A DNA stretch of 64,000 nucleotides from Gemmobacter denitrificans (lineage in GTDB: Bacteria; Pseudomonadota; Alphaproteobacteria; Rhodobacterales; Rhodobacteraceae), in NCBI RefSeq assembly GCF_036964905.1, contig NZ_JBALHR010000002.1, positions 124,001 through 188,000 on the forward strand. Reading direction: 5' to 3'. Below the pieces are notes generated by a model. It was not told the DNA's origin. It was given only the letters and a program-made list of their open reading frames with translations, and ran no database searches. A program made the translations under genes and the position numbers. Shown here in pieces: positions 8,830-16,716 of this stretch. The number at the start of each line of letters is the position of its first letter. Positions within the stretch are counted from its first letter, which is position 1.

Positions 8830-8858
8830 TTGCCCTTGGTCGGGGCGGCGGCTAGGTC
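8830..8858 (+). promoter_or_regulatory. Likely ribE promoter
   Basis: A -35 TTGCCC and a -10 TAGGTC, 17 bases apart, ending 26 bases before the ribE ATG. The -10 lacks the final T, as is common in Rhodobacter sigma-70 promoters. No FMN riboswitch motif lies between this promoter and the gene. Confidence 0.5.
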
Positions 8859-8884
8859 TTGGGGCAGCAAAGTTGGGGGCGCGC

Positions 8885-9481
8885 ATGTTCACCGGGATCG
8901 TGACGGATATTGGCAAGGTGCTGGAGCTGGAGCAGCAGGGCGACCTGCGGGCGCGCATCGGCACCGCCTATGATGTGGCGGGCATCGACATTGGCGCCTC
9001 CATCGCCTGTGACGGGGTCTGCCTGACGGTGATCGCCCTGGGTCGCGCGCCACAGAACTGGTTCGATGTGCAGATCAGTGCCGAAAGCGTGTCGAAAACC
9101 AATATCGGCGCTTGGTCGCCGGGCAAGCGGCTGAATCTGGAGCGCGCGCTCAAGGTCGGCGACGAGTTGGGCGGGCATATCGTTTCGGGTCATGTGGATG
9201 GCGTGGCCGAGGTGGTGGGCATTGCCCCGGAAGGTGACAGTCTGCGGGTGACCTTTCGCGCGCCCGAGCCGCTGGCCCGTTTCATCGCGCCGAAAGGGTC
9301 GGTAGCCCTGAACGGCACCAGCCTGACGGTGAACGAAGTGAATGGCTGCGATTTCGGGATCAATTTCATCCCGCATACGCAGGCGGTCACCACCTGGAAC
9401 GAGGTAGCGGTCGGCCAGAAGATCAATCTGGAGGTTGATACCATGGCGCGCTATGTGGCGCGGCTGCGGGAATGGGAATGA
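8885..9481 (+). CDS. ribE: Riboflavin synthase, alpha subunit
   Basis: Catalyses dismutation of two 6,7-dimethyl-8-ribityllumazine molecules to riboflavin and the pyrimidine precursor, in the cytoplasm. The 198-residue protein opens with the invariant MFTGIV and has two lumazine-binding repeats; hallmark pieces are SIACDGVCLTV in the first, GGHIVSGHVDG between them and SVALNGTSLTVNEV in the second. The ATG giving MFTGIV is chosen over a TTG four codons upstream. Its stop overlaps the next gene's start (ATGA). ribB and ribH lie 4 kb downstream on the same strand. Confidence 0.97.
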   Translation: MFTGIVTDIGKVLELEQQGDLRARIGTAYDVAGIDIGASIACDGVCLTVIALGRAPQNWFDVQISAESVSKTNIGAWSPGKRLNLERALKVGDELGGHIVSGHVDGVAEVVGIAPEGDSLRVTFRAPEPLARFIAPKGSVALNGTSLTVNEVNGCDFGINFIPHTQAVTTWNEVAVGQKINLEVDTMARYVARLREWE

Positions 9482-10026
9482 CCGGCCCGCGCGTCGGCAT
9501 TGGCCATAACGGCGGCCCAGATATGGCGGGGCGGGGCTGGCGGGCGCATTGCTGGCGGCAGGCGCGGGCCGATCTCTTGCCACATCTGCCGATCGAGGTG
9601 GTGCGCACAAGGGTGCGGCGCGCACAGGCCCTGGGGCTGGACTACAAGACCTATGCCGGGGTGCGCGCGACCACCGGGCGCGACATCGTGGCTTTCCTGT
9701 TTTCATCGAATGCGCTGCGGGTTCTGCCTGGGCGCGCGGTGCCGCAGACGGTCGCGCAGCGGCTGGACGGTCTGGCGGCGGATCGGATCGGGCTGGCTCT
9801 GGCACCGCTTGCGCCCGAGGTGCTGATGACGCTGCCGCTGCATGAGGCGCATGCCGCGCCGCGCCCCTTCGCCCCCTGGCCCGAGATGCGCGCCGCGCTG
9901 GATGCGGCGCGCGGCCATCGGCCGGGCGGGGCCTGCGTTCTGGTGACCGAAGCCCCGTTCGAGATGGATTGGCTGGTGGCAGGCAGGCTGGGTGCCTGTC
10001 TGCCATCCTCTGCGATCTTCGGTTAA
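9478..10026 (+). CDS. Conserved hypothetical protein following ribE
   Basis: 182-residue soluble protein of unknown function, coupled to ribE through an ATGA overlap. Near the N terminus it has VGIGHNGGP, a short motif seen in many alphaproteobacterial proteins of unclear role. The rest is Ala/Arg/Leu-rich, with no catalytic pattern, helix or signal that I recognise (ALGLDYKTYAGVRATTGRD; VAFLFSSNALRVLPGR). Co-translation with riboflavin synthase suggests a related or flavin-linked role, but that is only context. An in-frame ATG two codons upstream is an alternative start. Its end overlaps the converging transporter gene by 4 bases. Confidence 0.75.
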   Translation: MTGPRVGIGHNGGPDMAGRGWRAHCWRQARADLLPHLPIEVVRTRVRRAQALGLDYKTYAGVRATTGRDIVAFLFSSNALRVLPGRAVPQTVAQRLDGLAADRIGLALAPLAPEVLMTLPLHEAHAAPRPFAPWPEMRAALDAARGHRPGGACVLVTEAPFEMDWLVAGRLGACLPSSAIFG

Positions 10027-11189
10027 CGCGCTTCGGCGCGCAGGTTGCGGACCGCGGCACGCACATGGGCATGACGCCAGGCCATGGTGACGAACACCAC
10101 GCTGTAAAGCCCGATGACCACCAGCCCGACCCATTCGATCTTGAACGGGGTGAACTGATAGGCCAGCACCAGCGCGAATTGCAGCCCGAAATGCAGCGGG
10201 AAATAGCGCGGCCAGCCCAGTTCGCCCACACCCCAGCCCAGATTGGCGCTGTAAAGCCGGATCAGGCTGTCCAGCGAATTGACGACAAACACGATGCCCA
10301 CCGTGATCATCGCCCAGTTCAGCCAGCCCGGAATGGTCAGTTGATGTTCAAAGTACAGGAACAGCACGGCAAACCACAGGCCCAGAGGCAGCGCAGGCAG
10401 GGCCACCATGGCAATCGCCAGTTTCCAGCTTTTGAGCCCGCCGACGAAATTTGCGACGAATTGCCCGATCATGATCGACCAGCTGAACCACCAGAACAGG
10501 TAGAATTCGTGGTAATCGGTGATCGGCGTGGCAAAGCGGTGCAGATTGGCGAAATAGCCGCCCAGCTTGCCGATGGAGGCCAGAAGCCCGCTGACCCCGA
10601 TGCCGCTGACCACAAAGGCGACAATGACCAGTGCGGTGAACACCAGGATGCCAAAGCCCCAAGTGGACAAGATGGCCAGCCATTTCATGAAATGCAGGTT
10701 GCCGCTGGAATAGACCGAAACCGCCAGCGCCCCGATGACCAGTGCCCAGACGGCCCAATTGGGCAGGCCCGGTGCATAGGCGGGCAGGGCAGTCAGGAAC
10801 AGATAGCCGGTAAAGGCACAGGTGGCGATGATGGTCAGATTGTAGACCCATTTCACAGCCGGATGGTCAAAGACCTTCAGCCGGGGTTCCAGCACCACGA
10901 AATAGAAGGTGGCAAGGAAATACATCAGCCAGACCATTGGGCCCCACATGCCGAACTCTACCGCCAGCGGGTTGGTGAACCCATAGGCCGCATCCCCTGC
11001 ATAGACCGGGAATTCGGTCAGCGGCAGCATGACCAGCCCCATGTCGAGCCCCGCGGTAAACAGCAATGCCACCAGGGTGAAGGTATTCACGGGTGTTGGC
11101 CCCGTGCAGGGCACATCGGCCCATCGCAGCACCACGAACAGGGCTGCTACGAGCACGGTCACATAGGCCGCGCTGATGATGAAGGTCAT
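10023..11189 (-). CDS. BCCT-like membrane transporter, short form
   Basis: Integral membrane protein of 388 residues with about ten hydrophobic helices. The segment EFYLFWWFSWSIMIGQFV resembles the conserved Trp-rich motif of betaine/carnitine/choline (BCCT) carriers, but the protein is well short of the ~500 residues of that family. Other recognisable pieces are the polar loop GLDMGLVMLPLTEFPVY near the N terminus and LSTWGFGILVFTALV. The ATG giving MTFIISAAY is chosen, because the 45 residues ahead of it in frame are not hydrophobic and overlap the likely promoter. A palindrome lies 120 bases upstream. Substrate unknown; a quaternary amine is a guess from the motif. Confidence 0.6.
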   Translation of the reverse strand: MTFIISAAYVTVLVAALFVVLRWADVPCTGPTPVNTFTLVALLFTAGLDMGLVMLPLTEFPVYAGDAAYGFTNPLAVEFGMWGPMVWLMYFLATFYFVVLEPRLKVFDHPAVKWVYNLTIIATCAFTGYLFLTALPAYAPGLPNWAVWALVIGALAVSVYSSGNLHFMKWLAILSTWGFGILVFTALVIVAFVVSGIGVSGLLASIGKLGGYFANLHRFATPITDYHEFYLFWWFSWSIMIGQFVANFVGGLKSWKLAIAMVALPALPLGLWFAVLFLYFEHQLTIPGWLNWAMITVGIVFVVNSLDSLIRLYSANLGWGVGELGWPRYFPLHFGLQFALVLAYQFTPFKIEWVGLVVIGLYSVVFVTMAWRHAHVRAAVRNLRAEAR

Positions 11190-11524
11190 GTCTCTGGCTC
11201 CCTTGTTATCTGTTGTGACAAGAACCCCGTTCCACCCGTGGCCGGGTGCGGGGCCGTGCGGTTCTGATGCCGCAAGGGAAGGATAACACGTCAGGTGTAC
11301 GGTTTTTGTTGATTCACCGATCAATCAATAACCAAAAGCGACCCTTTCGGCCTGCTGAAACCCGGTGGAACGCGCGATGGATCACGCCGTTTTCGGATCA
11401 TGTCGCAGGCCGTATCGGGGCAATGGCGAAGAGGCGCGCCGACGCGCGCCGCCTGGTTCTTTGCTGCCCCAGCCTGTCCGTCAGGCACGCGGCGTGGCAG
11501 GTGCAGACGGGCTACCTCTGCGGC
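11190..11524. other. Intergenic region between transporter and SMP-30-like gene
   Basis: 335 bases without a convincing gene; overlapping open frames here have neither a ribosome-binding site nor sensible composition. It should hold the leftward promoter of the BCCT-like transporter, in the relatively A+T-rich part around 11290-11345, which also contains the inverted repeat at 11309-11328. No terminator hairpin with a T-run was seen after the SMP-30-like gene. Confidence 0.6.
11309..11328. promoter_or_regulatory. Inverted repeat TTGATT-N8-AATCAA upstream of transporter
   Basis: Arms TTGATT and AATCAA with an 8-base spacer, in the A+T-rich part of the gap 120 bases upstream of the BCCT-like transporter. 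TetR-type regulators such as BetI control many transporters of this class through similar symmetric sites. No regulator gene is adjacent, so the link is inferred. Confidence 0.4.
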
Positions 11525-12370
11525 TCAGGGGTAGGGCTGCGCCGAGAGGGTGCCTTCCAGCATCGAGGGCAGCAGCAGGCTGTCGCCCATGGTTGCGATG
11601 TCCGCGAGGCCGGGGGCATGCTTTGCGACGGTGCGGGCCGTGCCGTCTGCGTCGATTTTCATCAGATGCCCGGTGATCCAGTCATTCACCAGAAGATGCG
11701 TGCCCAGCTTCACCACCCCGTCGATATTGCCAATGCGCGCGGCAACGACGCTGATCGTCTTGTCGGCAAGGTTGATGGACAGCAGCGATCCGGGCTCTTC
11801 AGTCGAAAAGTCATCTCGCATCCCGGCCCCCCATGAACCGACAAGCAGGCGGTCACTCTCCAGCAACAGGCCATTCGGATGGTTCAGGTTGGCATCATCC
11901 ATCCAGAGTGACAATTGCCCCGCCTCATAGCGCCAGATGCGATTGGTCATGAAATCGCTGACAAAGGCCTGCTGCCCGTCGGACGTGAGGTCGTTCAGGA
12001 AGACCGCGCCATCCACATCAAGGCTGCGGATCAGCGTACCGGTGGACAGGTCGATTTCATGCAGGCGGGTCAGGTCTGCGACCAGCAGGGTCGATCCGAC
12101 GATCGCCATGCCTTTCGGGGCATCCAGCCCGGTGACCCATGCCGGATCGAGAATGTCGCCCTCGGGTGACAGCAGGGCCAACGCACCATTGCCATCGGCT
12201 GCCCCCGGGTGACCGCCGATCAGGCTCAGCACGATGCGATCCCGCGCCGCATCATGGATGGCACTTTCAGGCATATCGAAGGGGCCGGTGGTCCAGGTCT
12301 CGGGGCCCGCCTGGGCGATGGTGGCCAAGCCAGACAGGGCCAGAACGGCCGAAGTGATGAGATAACGCAT
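11525..12370 (-). CDS. Periplasmic SMP-30/gluconolactonase-like beta-propeller protein
   Basis: Secreted protein of 281 residues with an N-terminal signal peptide (cut likely after IAQA, residue ~20). The body is made of beta-propeller-like blades with recurring patterns such as LDAPKGMAIVGSTLLVADL, FLNDLTSDGQQAFVSDF and LNHPNGLLLESDRLLVGSW. These resemble SMP-30/gluconolactonase/LRE-like regions that bind a metal and hydrolyse lactones; activity is not shown here. The ATG follows GGAGCAAACC, a good site; a frame extension 9 codons upstream has none. It is divergent from the XRE regulator and shares its control region. Confidence 0.75.
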   Translation of the reverse strand: MRYLITSAVLALSGLATIAQAGPETWTTGPFDMPESAIHDAARDRIVLSLIGGHPGAADGNGALALLSPEGDILDPAWVTGLDAPKGMAIVGSTLLVADLTRLHEIDLSTGTLIRSLDVDGAVFLNDLTSDGQQAFVSDFMTNRIWRYEAGQLSLWMDDANLNHPNGLLLESDRLLVGSWGAGMRDDFSTEEPGSLLSINLADKTISVVAARIGNIDGVVKLGTHLLVNDWITGHLMKIDADGTARTVAKHAPGLADIATMGDSLLLPSMLEGTLSAQPYP

Positions 12371-12406
12371 GGTTTGCTCCTGTAGTGGATGGTGCAAGCC
12401 ATAGAT

Positions 12407-12477
12407 TTTTGATACGATTATTTCAAAATGTCGAATTCTGGTATCACTATTAGATACCGGATGGACGATCTGGTATC
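12407..12477. promoter_or_regulatory. Clustered GATAC repeats and palindromes, likely autoregulatory operators
   Basis: Within 71 bases lie the palindrome TTTTGA-N10-TCAAAA (12407-12428), the palindrome GGTATC-N7-GATACC (12440-12458) and another GGTATC (12472-12477); a GATAC also sits inside the first palindrome. All are between the SMP-30-like gene and the likely ATG of the XRE regulator, which fits operator sites for that regulator controlling both genes. Confidence 0.5.
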
Positions 12478-12487
12478 AGGGCAGGGT

Positions 12488-13225
12488 ATGCAATCCGAAC
12501 TCTTCGATCTTCTCAAGGCGGTTCTGAAGGCGCGCGGATTGACCTATGGCGCATTGGCCGAGCGGCTGAACCTGTCCGAACCCACGATCAAGCGGATCTT
12601 TGCAGAGCGCGATTGCAAGCTCAGCCGCATGACCGAGATTTGCGGCGCGCTGGATCTGACGCTTGAAGATCTGGTGGCCGAGGCCAACCGGATCGAGGTG
12701 CGCCCGGTGCCACTGGGCGACAGGCTGGAGGCGCAGCTTGCCGAGGATCGCTCCGCGTTCCACGTTTTCCTGCTGATGCTGTTCGGCATGTCTTCGCGCT
12801 GCATCCAGCAGGAATATGCGCTGGATGATGGTGCCATGTTCGCGCTGGGCCGCAGGTTGGAAAGGATGGGTCTGGTCGAGGTAATGCCTCATAACCAGTT
12901 GCGCCTGTTGATCCAGGGCCCGGTCCGGTTCCGCCGCGATGGGCCGCTGCATCAAAGATTGCTCAGATTGAACATGGATTTTCTGCGCGCGGCCTTTCTG
13001 GCACAGGATACCGATCATTCGGCCTATTTCACCCAGACCCGCCGGATCACGCAAAAGACCGCGCGCCATATCCTCAGGCGCCTGCGCGATGTGCAGATCG
13101 AACTGTCGGACCTTGCGCGCAGGGATCAGCTGACCCAACCTGAAACCGCCCTGCAAAGCTACAAGCTTGCCGTTGCATTGGGGCCAGTGACCTTTTCAGA
13201 GTTGTTGTCGCTGGATACGGATTGA
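12488..13225 (+). CDS. XRE-family helix-turn-helix regulator
   Basis: DNA-binding regulator of about 245 residues. An N-terminal XRE/Cro-type domain occupies about residues 1-70 (LTYGALAERLNLSEPTIKRI, then CKLSRMTEICGALDLTLEDL). The C-terminal ~170 residues (FLLMLFGMSSRCIQQEYALD onward) form a domain I do not recognise, presumably for sensing or oligomers. The ATG at 12488 follows AGGGCAGGGT; an in-frame ATG at 12428 has no ribosome-binding site and would place operator-like palindromes inside the coding region. Divergent from the SMP-30-like gene, which is its probable target. Confidence 0.82.
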   Translation: MQSELFDLLKAVLKARGLTYGALAERLNLSEPTIKRIFAERDCKLSRMTEICGALDLTLEDLVAEANRIEVRPVPLGDRLEAQLAEDRSAFHVFLLMLFGMSSRCIQQEYALDDGAMFALGRRLERMGLVEVMPHNQLRLLIQGPVRFRRDGPLHQRLLRLNMDFLRAAFLAQDTDHSAYFTQTRRITQKTARHILRRLRDVQIELSDLARRDQLTQPETALQSYKLAVALGPVTFSELLSLDTD

Positions 13226-13489
13226 ATGGGCCGGGGAAGGAGGGCGCTGACTGCCCTTTCAGATGGCTAAACATGTGGTGTCTGCCGGGCCCAGAACTGA
13301 AGGAACCGAGGGGTTGCGTTGGTTGGCATTGCGCACCTTGGGGCTGAGCGACATTGGCGAAGAGGTGATCCGCTGGGTATTCTCCCTTGGTCTGTCCCGG
13401 CGTTTCCGCCCTTGCATGCTCTGGCCTTTGGCGGCGGGGCGGGGTAAGGCTGGCGCAAAGCTGTCAGGATTTGCGCCGGGGAACCTGCG

Positions 13490-14590
13490 ATGAGCGAGAT
13501 GAAGACCGACTATGCCGATGCCATTTCCTCGGTCGAGGAGATCATCGAAGATGCCCGCAACGGGCGGATGTTCATTCTGGTGGACCACGAGGACCGCGAG
13601 AATGAAGGCGATCTGGTGATCCCGGCCGAGAAATGCGATGCGGCGGCGGTGAACTTCATGGCCACCCATGGCCGGGGGCTGATCTGCCTGACGTTGACCG
13701 GCGAACGGATCGACAAGCTGGGCCTGCCGCTGATGGCCTCCAAGAACTCCTCGCGCCATGAAACCGCCTTTACCGTGTCGATCGAGGCGCGCGAAGGTGT
13801 GGAAACCGGGATTTCCGCCCATGACCGCGCGCTGACCATCGCCGTGGCCATTGACGAGGCCAAGGGGCCGCAGGATCTGGCGACGCCGGGTCATATCTTC
13901 CCTCTGCGCGCCCGCGATGGCGGCGTGCTGGTGCGCGCAGGCCATACCGAGGCCGCGACCGACGTGGCGCGTCTGGCCGGGCTGAAGCCTGCGGGGGTGA
14001 TCTGCGAGATCATGAAGGATGACGGGACCATGGCCCGTTTGCCCGATCTGGTGCAATTCGCCCAGAAGCACGGGCTCAAGATCGGCACGATTTCCGACCT
14101 GATCGCCTATCGCCGCCGCCATGACAATCTGGTCAAGGAACGCAGCGTGAAGCGCGTCACCTCCATCCATGGCGGCGACTGGGTCATGCGGGTCTTTGCC
14201 GATCAGGCGCAAGGGGTGGAACATGTCGTGCTGACCAAGGGCGACATCACCAGCCCCGCGCCGGTTCTGGTGCGGATGCATGCGCTGAACCCGCTGGAAG
14301 ATGTGCTGGGCATCAACCCCGGCAATGCCAATGATCTGCCGGGCGCGATGCGGCTGATTGCGGCCGAAGGGCGCGGCGTGATCGTGCTGCTGCGCGACAC
14401 GTCGATGAAGCTGGTAGAAGAAGGCGAAGCCTCACCCCAGACGCTGCGGCAATATGGTCTGGGCGCGCAGATCCTCTCGGCGCTCGGCCTGCATGAAATC
14501 ACGCTGGTGAGCAATTCCAGAACGCCGAAGGTCGTGGGGCTGGATGCCTATGGCCTGTCGATCACCGGCACCCGCCCGATTACGGAGTAA
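13490..14590 (+). CDS. ribB: 3,4-dihydroxy-2-butanone-4-phosphate synthase with degenerate GTP cyclohydrolase II domain (RibBX)
   Basis: Makes the four-carbon unit of riboflavin from ribulose 5-phosphate. Residues 1-215 are a complete RibB domain: the metal-binding acidic motif DHEDRENEGDLV, then NFMATHGRGLICL, the RHETAFTVSI stretch, and GHIFPLRARDGGVLVRAGHTEA. The remaining ~150 residues have the outline of GTP cyclohydrolase II (GVIVLLRD; LGAQILSALG; SNSRTPKVVGLDAYGL) but lack the Cys residues that bind zinc in active RibA. This matches the RibBX variant described in Proteobacteria, so a true RibA is expected elsewhere. ribH follows after 3 bases. Confidence 0.93.
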   Translation: MSEMKTDYADAISSVEEIIEDARNGRMFILVDHEDRENEGDLVIPAEKCDAAAVNFMATHGRGLICLTLTGERIDKLGLPLMASKNSSRHETAFTVSIEAREGVETGISAHDRALTIAVAIDEAKGPQDLATPGHIFPLRARDGGVLVRAGHTEAATDVARLAGLKPAGVICEIMKDDGTMARLPDLVQFAQKHGLKIGTISDLIAYRRRHDNLVKERSVKRVTSIHGGDWVMRVFADQAQGVEHVVLTKGDITSPAPVLVRMHALNPLEDVLGINPGNANDLPGAMRLIAAEGRGVIVLLRDTSMKLVEEGEASPQTLRQYGLGAQILSALGLHEITLVSNSRTPKVVGLDAYGLSITGTRPITE

Positions 14591-14593
14591 GAC

Positions 14594-15112
14594 ATGGCTG
14601 CGACCGAACAGCATTACACCCTGCCGCTGCCGCAGTTCGACAAGCCTGTCAAACTGCTGATCGTGGTGGCGCCCTATTACAAGGATATCACCGATCAGCT
14701 GGTGGCCGGGGCCGAAGGCGTGGCGACGGCCTGCGGGGCCGAGACCGAGGTGATCGAAGTGCCCGGCGCGCTCGAGGTGCCCACCGCCATCGCAATGGCC
14801 GAACGCATGGCGAATTACGATGGCTATGTGGCCTTGGGCTGTGTGATCCGGGGGGAAACCACGCATTACGAAACGGTCTGCAATGACAGCAGCCGTGCCA
14901 TCACCCTTTTGGGTCTGCAGGGGGCCTGCATTGGCAATGGCATCCTGACGGTGGAAAACCGCCCGCAGGCACTGGCCCGGGCCGAAGTGGCAGGGCAGAA
15001 CAAGGGCGGCGGGGCTGCGGCTGCGGCGCTGCATCTGATCGCCCATGCCCGGCGCTGGTCGGGTGCGCGCAAGGGGATCGGCTTTCGCAGCGACGCGGGG
15101 CATCAGGCATGA
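14594..15112 (+). CDS. ribH: 6,7-dimethyl-8-ribityllumazine synthase
   Basis: Condenses the RibB product with the pyrimidine intermediate to give lumazine, the substrate of RibE; the family forms shells of 60 or 10 subunits. The 172-residue protein has the expected pieces: LIVVAPYYKDI near the N terminus, EVPGALEVPTAIAMA, YVALGCVIRGETTHYE with the catalytic His region, and the C-terminal NRPQALAR. It follows ribB by 3 bases, and its stop overlaps the nusB start (ATGA), giving the ribB-ribH-nusB operon common in alphaproteobacteria. Confidence 0.96.
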   Translation: MAATEQHYTLPLPQFDKPVKLLIVVAPYYKDITDQLVAGAEGVATACGAETEVIEVPGALEVPTAIAMAERMANYDGYVALGCVIRGETTHYETVCNDSSRAITLLGLQGACIGNGILTVENRPQALARAEVAGQNKGGGAAAAALHLIAHARRWSGARKGIGFRSDAGHQA

Positions 15113-15570
15113 CCGACAAGAAACAGATGCGATCCGCCGCGCGGTTCTTTGCCGTGCAGGCGCTGTTCCAGATGGAAGGCGCGGGCCAGACGGTGGAACG
15201 CGTGGTGCGCGAATTTGAAGACCATCGCTTTGGCGAGGTGTTTGATGATTATGAAATGGCCGAAGGTGACAGCAAGCACTTCCGCGCGCTGATCGACCAT
15301 GCGGTGAACTGGCAGGCGCGCATCGACCAGATGACCGACCGGGCGTTGGTCGCGAAATGGCCGATCGACCGGATCGATCCGGTGCTTCGGGCGCTGTTCC
15401 GCGCAGCCGGGGCCGAAATCGTGGCGATGGACACGCCGCCCAAGGTGGTGATCACCGAATTCGTCGATGTGGCCAAGGCCTTCTTCCCCGATGGCAAAGA
15501 ACCGAAATTCGTCAATGCGGTGCTGGATCACATGGCCCGGGAAGCAAAGCCCGAAGCTTTTTCGGCCTGA
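15109..15570 (+). CDS. nusB: Transcription antitermination protein NusB
   Basis: All-helical RNA-binding protein that joins NusE (S10) at boxA to prevent early termination of rRNA transcripts. The 153 residues show the family opening RSAARFFAVQALFQME, then the core WPIDRIDPVLRALFRAAGAEI and the conserved KVVITEFVDVAKAFFPDGKEPKFVNAVLD. Its start overlaps the ribH stop by 4 bases, so it is the last gene of the riboflavin operon. Confidence 0.96.
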   Translation: MTDKKQMRSAARFFAVQALFQMEGAGQTVERVVREFEDHRFGEVFDDYEMAEGDSKHFRALIDHAVNWQARIDQMTDRALVAKWPIDRIDPVLRALFRAAGAEIVAMDTPPKVVITEFVDVAKAFFPDGKEPKFVNAVLDHMAREAKPEAFSA

Positions 15571-15644
15571 TTGTCACCATGCGCCAAGGATCGGCAGATG
15601 CGCTGCGTCATGGTATCGTGTGACCCTGTGACCGGAGATTTGCC

Positions 15645-16043
15645 ATGAAAGCCCCCCTTATCGCTGCTGCTGCCCTAACCCTGCTGACCGCCTGCCAACC
15701 CGAGGCAGCGCCGCTGACCGACGCTGATCTGGCAAAGGAATGGCGGGTGGTGCAGCTGGATGGCAAGGAGTTTGCCGCCCGCGCCACCCTCGATCTGACC
15801 GAACCGGGCAAGGCCTTCGGGCAGGCGCCCTGCAATCGGTGGTTTGCCGGTCGTGAAGGCAGCTTGCCCGAACTGCGCTTTGGTGCAGCGGGGGCAACGC
15901 GCATGGCTTGCCCGGATCTGGACGCCGAGGCGGCTTTCCTTGAAGCGCTGTCGCGCGTCCGGCAAGCCGCACTGGAAGGCGACCGGCTGGTGCTGACCGG
16001 CGAGGCCGGATTGCGGATGGAGCTGCAGCCCGCCACCCCCTGA
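15645..16043 (+). CDS. META-domain (HslJ-like) lipoprotein
   Basis: Small exported lipoprotein of 132 residues. The signal MKAPLIAAAALTLLTAC ends in a lipobox Cys. The mature part fits a META domain: EWRVVQLDGKEF, the Asn-centred CNRWFAG after FGQAPC, and TRMACPDLDAEAAFLEAL. In E. coli the related HslJ is linked to heat and novobiocin tolerance, but the molecular role is unknown. The ribosome-binding site is GGAGA. It sits alone 74 bases after nusB. Confidence 0.82.
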   Translation: MKAPLIAAAALTLLTACQPEAAPLTDADLAKEWRVVQLDGKEFAARATLDLTEPGKAFGQAPCNRWFAGREGSLPELRFGAAGATRMACPDLDAEAAFLEALSRVRQAALEGDRLVLTGEAGLRMELQPATP

Positions 16044-16121
16044 TCCGGGCTGCGGCACCTTGGCACTGGCCGCGCTTCGGCGACGTGCTAGGTTGAGCAG
16101 GAACCGAAAAGGGGAATCGTC

Positions 16122-16433
16122 ATGCCAAAGCTCGTGCGCCTGTATATCGTCAATGTCGCCATCGGCTATGGCCTGGCGGCGCTGTTCGTGGCGCTCTTGG
16201 TCTGGTTCGACATTGCCAATATCGGGCGGTTGGTGCTGCACAGCGACATGGGCTGGCTTGCCGCGCTGATGCTGGTGATGTTCCATGGCGTTGTCTTTGG
16301 CGGGGCACAATTCGCCATTGCGGTGATGCGGCTGGCCGATCCCGATGATGGCCCGCGCGGCGGGTTGAAAGACCCGGTCTGGCAGGCTGAACCTGCACCG
16401 ATCCGCGTGACGGCAGGGCCGGGGCCGCGCTGA
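16122..16433 (+). CDS. Small two-helix inner-membrane protein
   Basis: 103-residue protein of unknown function with two hydrophobic helices (about residues 8-30 and 44-68: AIGYGLAALFVALLVWF and LAALMLVMFHGVVFGGAQFA), followed by a polar Gly/Pro-rich tail. It would lie in the inner membrane. A TAGGTT -10-like element at 16089-16094 suggests its own promoter. A strong terminator follows 24 bases after the stop, so it is probably a single-gene transcript. Confidence 0.75.
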   Translation: MPKLVRLYIVNVAIGYGLAALFVALLVWFDIANIGRLVLHSDMGWLAALMLVMFHGVVFGGAQFAIAVMRLADPDDGPRGGLKDPVWQAEPAPIRVTAGPGPR

Positions 16434-16456
16434 TTACCCCCTGAATTCTGGCAATG

Positions 16457-16479
16457 GCCCGGCTTTTGCCGGGCTTTTT
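16457..16479 (+). terminator. Rho-independent terminator after small membrane protein
   Basis: GCCCGGC, TTTT loop, GCCGGGC, then five T. Perfect 7-base G+C-rich stem. Confidence 0.9.
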
Positions 16480-16716
16480 CTTGCCAGTTCAATTCGTTGC
16501 GCATGGCCCACAAGTTTTGGCTGTCGTGGCGTAACCCTTTTGAACCCTGCCTTTTCCGGCAAGTTCCCGCCCGGTGAACACCTGCGTTTCGGCAGGATCG
16601 CGCATCCTTTCGGCCCGATCCTGGGCCGGGTCTTGTTCCCGGCGCGGGGATGGCCAAGTCCCTTGCAGACCACGGGGCGTGTTCCTGTGGCGTGTGTGCA
16701 AGTGAAAGGAAACGAC

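Noticed and set aside
13226..13489. FMN riboswitch ahead of ribB
   Set aside because: None of the conserved RFN-element cores was found here, or upstream of ribE.
13263..13493. 76-codon open frame before ribB
   Set aside because: No ribosome-binding site, overlaps the ribB start, and no conserved pattern; the gap is better read as a leader region.
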